From: Povalibacter uvarum | GTDB lineage: Bacteria; Pseudomonadota; Gammaproteobacteria; Steroidobacterales; Steroidobacteraceae | Length of the DNA stretch: 64,000 nt | Assembly: GCF_014202975.1 (NCBI RefSeq) | Contig: NZ_JACHHZ010000001.1 | Location: 1,240,001-1,304,000 of the forward strand | Direction: 5' to 3' | Shown: one piece after another, positions 44,471 through 51,268 of the stretch | Numbering within the stretch: position 1 is the first letter of the stretch | Layout of the letters: each line of letters starts with the position of its first letter | The notes under the pieces: model-generated | Seen by the model: only the letters and a program-made list of their open reading frames with translations | Databases searched by the model: none | What the model was told of the DNA's origin: nothing | Position numbers and translations under genes: made by a program

Positions 44471-45583
44471 TCAACGCACCGCCTCCGCGATCAACGGCTT
44501 CAACTGCTGTTCCAGGCTCACCGCGAAGCTCACGATCCCCGAGCTGTTGTTCCTGAGCTCCATCCCGAGGATCGCGAAGTAGCCTGACTGGCGATCGATC
44601 CAGGGCGTGAAACCGAATGCACCGGGCGATGAGAAATCCGCGCAGCCCGTCGCGGGCGTCGAGCATTCGAGCCACGCCGTGAGGCCATAACGAAACGCGA
44701 AACCATTGCCGACCGCGGGCGACTGCCCGATCACCACATCGGGATAGGGTTCGCGGTTCTGCAGATCGAACAGCGTTGGCTGCATCAAGGCACTGCCCTG
44801 CCAGCGACCTTTATCGAATATGAACTGCAGGATCCGACCGTATTCGTTCATCGACATGCGCAGACCGCCGGCGATCAGCGGATTCGTCGTGCCGTCGGCC
44901 TGGAGCGGCTGACTGTAGAAACGGATGTCGGCCGGCAAGGCGAGCGGCTGAAGCAGTTCCGCGGCGAAGATGTCGTTCCACGCAGATCCCACTCGAACCT
45001 CCGCCATGCGCGCAGCGACCTGCAGGTGTGTGCTGCCGTAGTCGAATCGCGTGCCCGGCGTCGCCACGAGATCCTGTTGCTCGATGGTATCGACGCATTG
45101 CGCCAGGGTCAGGTTCGCGACGACGGTGCAGAGATTCTCGGGACCAAGACCGGAGGTGAATGAGAGCAGGTGCCGCACCGTGATCGTGCCCTTCTCGCCC
45201 GTCCAGCCGAGCACTTCGCCCGTAGTCGAATCGAGCGAGAGATAGCCCTTGTCGATCAGCCGGAAGATCGTCGTGCCCGCCACCATCTTTGATGCGGAAG
45301 CAATCGCCACGCGCTGATCGGCACTGAACGTGCCGTACATGCGCTCGAAGACCTTCGCGCCGGACGCATCGTAGATTGCGAGCCCCATCCCGCTCATGCC
45401 CTGGGTCACGAATGCCGCGTTCGCCGCTGCATCGACCTGTGCAAATGCGCTCGCGGGCGGTTGCGGTTCTGGCTCATCGGGCGAATCACCAGAACCGCCG
45501 CCCGAGCAGCCTGCGAGCAGGCTGAACATCATCAACAAGACCGGAATCGCGGGATCGGGGAGTCGGCGACCGATGGGCAGCAT
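44471..45583 (-). CDS. serine hydrolase lipoprotein (beta-lactamase class C fold)
   Basis: A 370-residue exported protein. The lipobox is LLAGC (Cys26), followed by a Gly/Ser/Pro-rich linker. The SxxK motif is SASKMV, the second motif is DYGSTH in place of the usual YxN, and the late GFTPW/LGMEL region may hold the third. It is a beta-lactamase-family esterase or peptidase rather than a proven beta-lactamase. The start at 45583 is chosen to expose the lipoprotein signal. Confidence 0.85.
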   Translation of the reverse strand: MLPIGRRLPDPAIPVLLMMFSLLAGCSGGGSGDSPDEPEPQPPASAFAQVDAAANAAFVTQGMSGMGLAIYDASGAKVFERMYGTFSADQRVAIASASKMVAGTTIFRLIDKGYLSLDSTTGEVLGWTGEKGTITVRHLLSFTSGLGPENLCTVVANLTLAQCVDTIEQQDLVATPGTRFDYGSTHLQVAARMAEVRVGSAWNDIFAAELLQPLALPADIRFYSQPLQADGTTNPLIAGGLRMSMNEYGRILQFIFDKGRWQGSALMQPTLFDLQNREPYPDVVIGQSPAVGNGFAFRYGLTAWLECSTPATGCADFSSPGAFGFTPWIDRQSGYFAILGMELRNNSSGIVSFAVSLEQQLKPLIAEAVR

Positions 45584-45789
45584 GCGAGGTGTCCAGGTAT
45601 CACGAGGATTCCCGAGTAACGCGCGATGACGATTTCGGATGACAGAAATTACCGACGGCCGGCATCCGCTGTGACGTTGAAGGTTCCGACTGGCCGAACG
45701 ACCAATTGTGCGCTTCACGCACGGACCCGAAGAATCGCGGCGATCCGCCCAAACGATCCACCCAGGGACATCGCCGGGGACATTCGCAC

Positions 45790-46728
45790 ATGACGATCCC
45801 GTATCGCGGCACCGCTCGCGTGCCAGGTCCGCTCGGCGTTCTCTCGAATGGCGGCTCCGGACACACACCCGGACCCATCGGCACGCTGTGGCAGAAGAAA
45901 ACACCGCAGAATCCGCCCAATCAGGTCAAAGCATCCGGCAAGCGAACCGTCATGCCGGGACCCGCGAACGACAATACGGGCAAGAACGTTCACGCGATCA
46001 CATGGCCTCTGTACGGCTCGAAGAAGACGCCGATTCACACCGACGTGAAGCAGTCGCCCCATCTAGCGAACTGCCCCGTCGCATCGATCCTCGCCGCGCT
46101 GGCGTTCACCCAGAACGGCAGAACATTGCTGCAAGCGATGGTGAGTGAGACGCAGACAGCCACGATCACCGACGTTTCCGGACTGGACGCCGACGCACTC
46201 GCGAGCCCGCCCGCAGGCGGCCAGGTGACTTCAGCGCGCTACTTCACCGTCAAGCTGCCCGGCGGCACGCGAGAAGTCAGCGATGTGCTCTACACGACCG
46301 ATCACGACAAGGGCTGGTCGCCCATCTATATGACTGACCCGCATGAAGGCGCCATCTGGAGCGCCGTGATCGAGAAAGCACTCGCGGTGCAGCTCGGCAG
46401 CTACGAACAGTTCGATGCTTCGAACCTGTCCGCAAACGACTTCTGGGAAAAGCTCGTCGGCAAGAAGCCCGGCGGCTTTGCGATCACCAAGGACACTGAC
46501 CTCAATCAGATTCTCAAGACAGCCAAGGCCGCGACGGGAACCGCAACGATCGGTGCATCGAAGGACAGCGGCACGGACACGCGAATCATCACCGAGTTCC
46601 ATGGCTTCGCGGTGCTCGGCGTCGAGAGCGGCAAGGTCAAACTGTACGATCCGGCGAAAACCAAGACCTTCAGTATCACCGCGCAGGAGTTCAGACAGAA
46701 CTTCCAGGCGATTCTGTTCCAGAACTGA
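45790..46728 (+). CDS. calpain-like (C2 family) cysteine protease
   Basis: A 312-residue protein without signal peptide. After a ~75-residue Gly/Pro/Asn-rich N terminus comes a calpain-type protease core. The nucleophile region is NCPVASILAALA (Cys95). The middle segment EGAIWSAVIEKALAVQLGSYEQF matches the calpain 'W..IIEKAYAK..GSYE' pattern. The catalytic His271 lies in EFHGFAVLGV, and the third residue position reads LYDP, so Asp287 replaces the usual Asn. Calpain homologues are sporadic in bacteria. The target is unknown. The start at 45790 has a weak ribosome-binding site. Confidence 0.75.
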   Translation: MTIPYRGTARVPGPLGVLSNGGSGHTPGPIGTLWQKKTPQNPPNQVKASGKRTVMPGPANDNTGKNVHAITWPLYGSKKTPIHTDVKQSPHLANCPVASILAALAFTQNGRTLLQAMVSETQTATITDVSGLDADALASPPAGGQVTSARYFTVKLPGGTREVSDVLYTTDHDKGWSPIYMTDPHEGAIWSAVIEKALAVQLGSYEQFDASNLSANDFWEKLVGKKPGGFAITKDTDLNQILKTAKAATGTATIGASKDSGTDTRIITEFHGFAVLGVESGKVKLYDPAKTKTFSITAQEFRQNFQAILFQN

Positions 46729-46917
46729 TTCGGCAATCCCGGAAGTCCGCCCTGCGACCAACACTGTATTCGCGCGAGCGGCTTGAGCAAACGCCTGATC
46801 GATCGCAATCTGTGATCGCCAACGTCACGACGCACATCACAACTTTGCGCGTGCGAATGAACCTGTCAGCGAAACGCTTGCCCAACGTTGCGTATCACAA
46901 ACGCGAGGCAAGGCATC

Positions 46918-47403
46918 GTGGTTTGTTTGTGGCTCCACACACATCGCATCGAGACGGCGCTGAAGAAGTTCTTCGATCACCGCATCCAGCCTTCTCAGCG
47001 TCATCTGCTGAGAAAGTCCGCAGCGGAAGCTCGACGGGACAATGCGACTGCGCGCGAAGCAGCGGCCGGCCTCATGGAATCGATCATCTTCGATGCAGCG
47101 GACGCGGCGGAACCGCAGTTCGCGGCCTTCGTGAAGGCAAAGATCGATCGGTGGATTGACGCAATGCAGGCGAAATCACTGACCCGCGACAACGCGATGC
47201 GTGTCGCTCGCGTGTATGCGTACATGCGTGGAGTGTCCGCGGCTCAAGCATCCGCCTTTGCACGCCGTACGATCTACGAATGGATGGAGAGCGGCTTCCT
47301 GTCCGAAGATGGAACGCACGCGTTCGGCGATGATCTGCGGCACGCGCTGGCATTCCGTTTCCGCTTCGAAGATCTCGAGGGCGGGCCTGAGCAACCCGCC
47401 TGA
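46918..47403 (+). CDS. hypothetical helical protein
   Basis: A 161-residue, Ala/Arg-rich, almost entirely helical protein with no recognised domain. The start is uncertain. The GTG at 46918 is chosen because GAGGCAAGG precedes it; a TTG at 46888 is also in frame. Conserved-looking parts are AKIDRWIDAMQAKSLTRDNAM and ARVYAYMRGVSAAQASAFARRTIYEWMESGF, which resembles a DNA- or protein-binding helical bundle. It lies 190 bases after the calpain-like gene. Confidence 0.55.
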   Translation: MVCLWLHTHRIETALKKFFDHRIQPSQRHLLRKSAAEARRDNATAREAAAGLMESIIFDAADAAEPQFAAFVKAKIDRWIDAMQAKSLTRDNAMRVARVYAYMRGVSAAQASAFARRTIYEWMESGFLSEDGTHAFGDDLRHALAFRFRFEDLEGGPEQPA

Positions 47404-47411
47404 ATCCGGAC

Positions 47412-47693
47412 TCAGAGCGTCCCGGGTTCGACGGCGTCGATGGGTTCGAATGGGCTGATCCGCCAGCTTTCCGGCTGCGCCTGGTCCGCGCCCGCTCGCA
47501 GGTGGGCTCGCATCAGCAGCTCCTGGGACCCTTCGGGCGTTCCCCAGCTCACGACAAGACTGCCGTCACCATCTGTGCTCACCTGGATGGCAGTCTGATA
47601 GACCGATGACGTCGTCGTGACGAACCTTCGGCTCGCTTCGATCAACGCGAGCGCTCCGTCATTCGAGACGCCCGGGCTCGCGCTGTAGACCAC
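47412..47693 (-). CDS. short hypothetical protein, possibly truncated
   Basis: A 93-codon frame with codon third positions typical of this genome. The frame continues upstream only 13 more codons to a TGA, without ATG, so a GTG at 47693 is the only reasonable start and the gene may have lost its 5' end. The peptide (VYSASPGVSNDGALALIE, VSTDGDGSLVVSWGTPEG) has no recognised family. It is convergent with the preceding gene. Confidence 0.4.
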   Translation of the reverse strand: MVYSASPGVSNDGALALIEASRRFVTTTSSVYQTAIQVSTDGDGSLVVSWGTPEGSQELLMRAHLRAGADQAQPESWRISPFEPIDAVEPGTL

Positions 47694-47849
47694 GCCGCGG
47701 GCCCATTGGTTCTCTGCATTCGATGGTAATCACCCGCGAAACTCAGTCACTCCCTCTGCGTGGGATCTGCTAAAAATCATCCGGACAGCACGCGTCGGTC
47801 CGACGACTGCTGCGAATCGATCGGTTGTCACCTCTCCCGGAGGCATCTC

Positions 47850-48194
47850 ATGGCTGCAATGGATTGTGGCGAAGCACGCCCAATGGATTCGCGCAAGGCC
47901 GCCGCCCGACCCCCGCTCCCCCACTCCGCCCCGTACCTTGCCTCGACAACACGTGGATGGACCGTTCAGGAATCCACGACACCCTCCATGGAGGAACTCC
48001 TCGAGCGGTTCAGCGATGCACGCTGCTTCCTCGAATGCGCCGTTCACTCATTGAGCGCCCGAGACGCGGGCTCGTACGCAGGACCCGAGTTCGTCTGCCT
48101 GGTCCATGGACTGAATCTGCTGCGGTCGGTGTACAACGACCTCGATACGCATCTGCTCACCGTCGCTGATGCTCGCGAGCGCGATCAACAGTAA
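47850..48194 (+). CDS. small hypothetical protein, possible paralogue of 48814-49197
   Basis: A 114-residue protein with a strong GGAGG 8 bases before the ATG. The N-terminal half is low-complexity. The C-terminal ~50 residues form a helical hairpin (ELLERFSDARCFLECAVHSL, FVCLVHGLNLLRSVYNDLD). The helix pattern and a shared 'SxA...LxC...L' signature resemble the C-terminal part of the small protein encoded at 48814-49197. The family is unknown. It is convergent with the sigma-factor gene. Confidence 0.6.
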   Translation: MAAMDCGEARPMDSRKAAARPPLPHSAPYLASTTRGWTVQESTTPSMEELLERFSDARCFLECAVHSLSARDAGSYAGPEFVCLVHGLNLLRSVYNDLDTHLLTVADARERDQQ

Positions 48195-48236
48195 GAACAG
48201 GGACCGCGCGGGCCTGAGTGGCGGGCCACAGGAGCG

Positions 48237-48806
48237 CTAGGTCGAGCAACGTGGAATGGCTTTCTTGAAGCGCAGCTCGCAAGCAAGTCGGCATGACCGG
48301 AGATGGGATCTCGCCTGAGTGAGATACTTCTCGATCGTGAGCTCGCTCAGGCGCAATCGCTGCGCAGCTTCGGCGTACGAGTAGCCCTCGATCTTGTGCG
48401 CGACGAGAACGGCGCGGTGAGTCCGCGGCAGCTGACTCAGGAATCGCTCGAGGTCATCCTCGATCGCAACGTGCTCGATTGCCTGGTCGGATGCATCGGG
48501 ACTCAGCAAGTCCTCGACGCTGTCGGGATCGACCGCCACTTCGCGCCGCGCCCTGGCAAAGAAGTCGGCCAGGACGTGATTTGCAATCGCGAAGAGATAG
48601 CGACGGGGATGCTCCAGCACCTGGCCTCTGTACGCACTCAGGAAGCGCGCACAGACTTCCTGAGTGAGATCTTCGGCATCCGACGACCGCAGATAGAGTC
48701 GACGCCCGAGGAAGCGGCGGATCGCCGCGTAGTGCTCGAGCACCACTGCATTGGCGCCGGGCAACCCGTGACCCGCTTCCTGGCCTGCCTCTCCAGACGT
48801 CTGCAT
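48237..48806 (-). CDS. ECF-type RNA polymerase sigma factor
   Basis: A 189-residue sigma factor. Region 2 is LEHYAAIRRFLGRRLYLRSSDAEDLTQEVCARFL with the promoter-melting segment YLFAIANHVLADFFAR. Region 4 is LSQLPRTHRAVLVAHKIEGYSYAEAAQRLRLSELTIEKYLTQAR. It is closest to FecI-like sigma factors, yet no FecR anti-sigma gene is adjacent. The start at 48806 lies 8 bases after the stop of the upstream small gene, implying one transcript. Its regulon is unknown; a TonB receptor gene lies 2.4 kb away. Confidence 0.9.
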   Translation of the reverse strand: MQTSGEAGQEAGHGLPGANAVVLEHYAAIRRFLGRRLYLRSSDAEDLTQEVCARFLSAYRGQVLEHPRRYLFAIANHVLADFFARARREVAVDPDSVEDLLSPDASDQAIEHVAIEDDLERFLSQLPRTHRAVLVAHKIEGYSYAEAAQRLRLSELTIEKYLTQARSHLRSCRLACELRFKKAIPRCST

Positions 48807-48813
48807 GGGCGAG

Positions 48814-49197
48814 CTACCGACGAACACCGGCCGATCGCCGACGCCGCGGCAACGCACCGGACCGCAACGCGCGGATCAGGGGTTCGAGACAGGCCGCGTC
48901 AAGACGATGAATCGCGTCCTTGATCAGTCTCAGCGCCATCGCCAGCACATCGGCGGATCCCGGTTGATGCCGGTTCTCCTGCTCTGCTGACATGAGCGCT
49001 GCGTGCAGACAACCGAGCATGGACTCGGCCTGGCTCAGCCGTCCTCGCTCGGTGTCGATCGCTTCCTGCAGCGAAACAGGCTCGACAGCTTCCGGCTGTG
49101 CGCCTGTCCCGATCGCGTCGGCGACCACTGTCTGTCCGTTTCCGTTCCGTCGAACCTTGCGGGCGCGCGTGCCCGTCGTAGACTGTGGCTTAGCCAT
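48814..49197 (-). CDS. small hypothetical protein, co-transcribed with the sigma factor
   Basis: A 127-residue basic protein. AGAGG lies just before the ATG. Both ends are Arg/Lys-rich; the centre is a helical hairpin (SLQEAIDTERGRLSQAESMLGCLHAALMS, VLAMALRLIKDAIHRLDAAC). The gene ends 8 bases before the sigma factor start. Being small and coupled to a sigma factor without an anti-sigma gene, it is a candidate regulator of that sigma factor (inference). The leader holds a strong hairpin. Confidence 0.65.
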   Translation of the reverse strand: MAKPQSTTGTRARKVRRNGNGQTVVADAIGTGAQPEAVEPVSLQEAIDTERGRLSQAESMLGCLHAALMSAEQENRHQPGSADVLAMALRLIKDAIHRLDAACLEPLIRALRSGALPRRRRSAGVRR

Positions 49198-49234
49198 CGT
49201 CTTACCTCTTGCTAGGTAGGGCTGTGGTTAGGCG

Positions 49235-49259
49235 CCGGCGGTGCTGTTATCACCGCCGG
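49235..49259 (-). promoter_or_regulatory. leader hairpin of the sigma-factor operon
   Basis: A perfect 9-base stem (CCGGCGGTG / CACCGCCGG) with a 7-base loop, 38 bases before the start codon at 49197. On the minus strand it is not followed by a U-run, so it looks like a 5' UTR structure rather than a terminator. Confidence 0.55.
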
Positions 49260-49344
49260 TTGCCGTCTCAAAGCACCGAACTAACCCAGAACTCTTCTGC
49301 CTGCGTTCCTTCGCATCGTCGCAACACGCACGGCAATGAATGAT

Positions 49345-49369
49345 GACTATAGTCCGTCGACCATTAGTC
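49345..49369. promoter_or_regulatory. C-box operator of the controller-like gene
   Basis: Two adjacent boxes: GACTATAGTC (49345-49354, perfect palindrome) and GACCATTAGTC (49359-49369), with 4 bases between. This matches the GACT-N(2-3)-AGTC double C-box of restriction-modification controller proteins (for example the Esp1396I operator) in sequence, order and spacing. It lies 25 bases before the ATG at 49395. Confidence 0.75.
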
Positions 49370-49394
49370 TGCAAGGCAGATATGGTGTGGCTAT

Positions 49395-49631
49395 ATGGCT
49401 ACACAACCGCTGCAGAATGCATTCGGAAAAGTGTTGCGCGAGTACCGGCTGAAGGCCGGCTTTTCGCAGGAAGGCCTCGCCGATGAAGCAGGCTGCGACC
49501 GCACGTTCATCGGGATGCTCGAGCGCGGTCAGCGCCAGCCGACGCTCGAGACATTGTTCAAACTGTCGAAGGCTTTGAACGTCGCCGCGGCGACGCTCGT
49601 TTCCCGGACGGCGTCCGAGTGGAAGGAATAG
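49395..49631 (+). CDS. C-protein-like XRE regulator (orphan restriction controller)
   Basis: A 78-residue, single-domain helix-turn-helix protein. Its size and sequence (VLREYRLKAGFSQEGLADEAGCDRTFIGMLERGQRQPTLETL) match the C.-protein family that times expression of type II restriction-modification systems. A two-part C-box lies directly upstream. No methyltransferase or endonuclease gene is within reach: downstream is a convergent acyl-CoA ligase, upstream the divergent small-protein/sigma-factor operon. It is either a relic of a lost system or a controller co-opted for the sigma-factor operon. Confidence 0.85.
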   Translation: MATQPLQNAFGKVLREYRLKAGFSQEGLADEAGCDRTFIGMLERGQRQPTLETLFKLSKALNVAAATLVSRTASEWKE

Positions 49632-49649
49632 CGACTCTTCGAGCTCGCT

Positions 49650-51266
49650 TCAGTTGACCCGACGCTCCCGTCCCGCCCAGTACGGCTCCCGCAGCACGCG
49701 GCGCAGTATCTTTCCTGAAGGCCCACGCGGCAGTTCCTTTACGAACTCGATCGACTTGGGTGCCTTGAACGCGGCAATCCGCGTTCGCGCGAAAGCGATG
49801 ATGTCCTGCGGATCCGGGCTCATCCCCGGTCTGGGCACGACGATCGCCTTGACGGCCTCGCCCCACTTCCCGTCGGGCACGCCGATGACCGCGACTTCCT
49901 GCACGGCTGGATGACCGTAGATCGCATTCTCGACTTCGGCGGGATAAATGTTCTCGGCACCCGACACGATCATGTCCTTGAACCGGTCGTGGATGTAGAG
50001 ATAGCCATCATCATCCAGGTAGCCCGCATCGCCGGTGCGCAACCAGCCATCCGCGCTGACGGTGTGCGCGGTCGCATAAGAGTTGTTCCAGTAGCCGACC
50101 ATGTTGGCCACCGAACGGGTTTCGACTTCACCGACCTGTCCGTTGGGCAGCGGCTCACGCGTCTCCGCATCGACGATGCGGATTTCCACGCCGGGCATGG
50201 GAATACCCGCAGCGCGCATCCGCGCATTGCCGGCTGGATCGTGATCCTGAGGCGGCAGGTAGACGATGGTGCCGCAGGTCTCCGTCATTCCATACTGCTG
50301 ACAGAAACCGCAACCGAAGACTTCGGTCGCTTCGCGCAGCAAGTCGAGCGCAATCGGCGACGCTCCATACAGGATGTGCCGCAAGCCGCTGTAGTCGATC
50401 TGGCGAACGCGAGGCTGAAGCAGCAGCATCTGCAGCGCCGTGGGAACGACGAACAGTCTGGAGACACCCTGATGCTCAATGGCGTCGAGCACCTGCGACG
50501 GAATGAACTCACGCTGGATGATCGAGCGGGCGCCATTGAAGAATCCGACGATTGCCCAGCCGATTCCCCCGATGTGCCCGACCGGCAGGGCCACGAGATT
50601 CACGTCGCCTTCGAGCCATTCGTTCCAATCCATGCGTGCGCGCATGCCTTCGCGGCGACCGCTCAGGAGGTTGCGATGACTGAGCATCGCTCCCTTGGGA
50701 TGACCTGTCGTGCCTGAGGTGTAGAGCTGCAGGGCAACGGCCGCGGGATCGACCCTGTTTGCGACTACACCCGCGGAAGCGGCGTCTCGCCATCGCCGGT
50801 AATCGGTCCAGCCGTCACGAGATTCCATCGTGATCAGCTGGCCGGTGCGAGGAACGACGCGGCGCAATCGATCGAGCTTGTCGAACTGATCCGAACCGAC
50901 GAAGAGCGACGTCACCTGCGCATCGTCGAGGATCTGCTGCACCTCATCGAAGGCGAGGCGCCATTGGACGGGAACGAGTACGGCCCCGATCTTGGCGACA
51001 CCGAACATCAGCTCGAAGACTTCGTCGGTGCCCTTGCCGACGAACGCAACGCGATCCCCCGCTTTGCATCCAGCGGCTGCGAGCGCGCTGGCAACCCTGT
51101 CGCTCCCGGCGTCGAGCGCCGCCCAGGACGTCTCACGACCCTCGAAGGACATGGCGACCGCGTCGGGACAGCGGCGCGCGTGATAGCGCACGATGTCGCC
51201 GATCGTCGGCATGGCATCGAAGTCGAGGATCAGAGGCTCGCCCCGGACGGTGGTTGTGCTGCTCAC
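49650..51266 (-). CDS. acyl-CoA ligase (AMP-forming)
   Basis: A 538-residue adenylate-forming CoA ligase. ATP loop: LYTSGTTGHPKGAMLSH; A5: QYGMTETCGTIVY; A7/A8: RTGDAGYLDDDGYLYIHDRFKDMIVSGAENIYPAEVE; catalytic Lys: GPSGKILRR. The GTG start at 51266 lies 2 bases after the TonB-receptor stop; an ATG at 51212 is an alternative. Tight linkage to the receptor suggests it activates the imported compound. It is distinct from the ligase at 38947-40608. Confidence 0.9.
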   Translation of the reverse strand: MSSTTTVRGEPLILDFDAMPTIGDIVRYHARRCPDAVAMSFEGRETSWAALDAGSDRVASALAAAGCKAGDRVAFVGKGTDEVFELMFGVAKIGAVLVPVQWRLAFDEVQQILDDAQVTSLFVGSDQFDKLDRLRRVVPRTGQLITMESRDGWTDYRRWRDAASAGVVANRVDPAAVALQLYTSGTTGHPKGAMLSHRNLLSGRREGMRARMDWNEWLEGDVNLVALPVGHIGGIGWAIVGFFNGARSIIQREFIPSQVLDAIEHQGVSRLFVVPTALQMLLLQPRVRQIDYSGLRHILYGASPIALDLLREATEVFGCGFCQQYGMTETCGTIVYLPPQDHDPAGNARMRAAGIPMPGVEIRIVDAETREPLPNGQVGEVETRSVANMVGYWNNSYATAHTVSADGWLRTGDAGYLDDDGYLYIHDRFKDMIVSGAENIYPAEVENAIYGHPAVQEVAVIGVPDGKWGEAVKAIVVPRPGMSPDPQDIIAFARTRIAAFKAPKSIEFVKELPRGPSGKILRRVLREPYWAGRERRVN

Positions 51267-51268
51267 TG

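Noticed and set aside
44471-45583. Antibiotic-resistance beta-lactamase
   Set aside because: It has the SxxK fold but lacks the YxN motif of class C enzymes and is lipid-anchored; a general serine hydrolase is safer.
49395-49631. Part of a complete restriction-modification system
   Set aside because: No methyltransferase or nuclease motifs occur on either strand between 43 and 54 kb; only the controller and its box are present.
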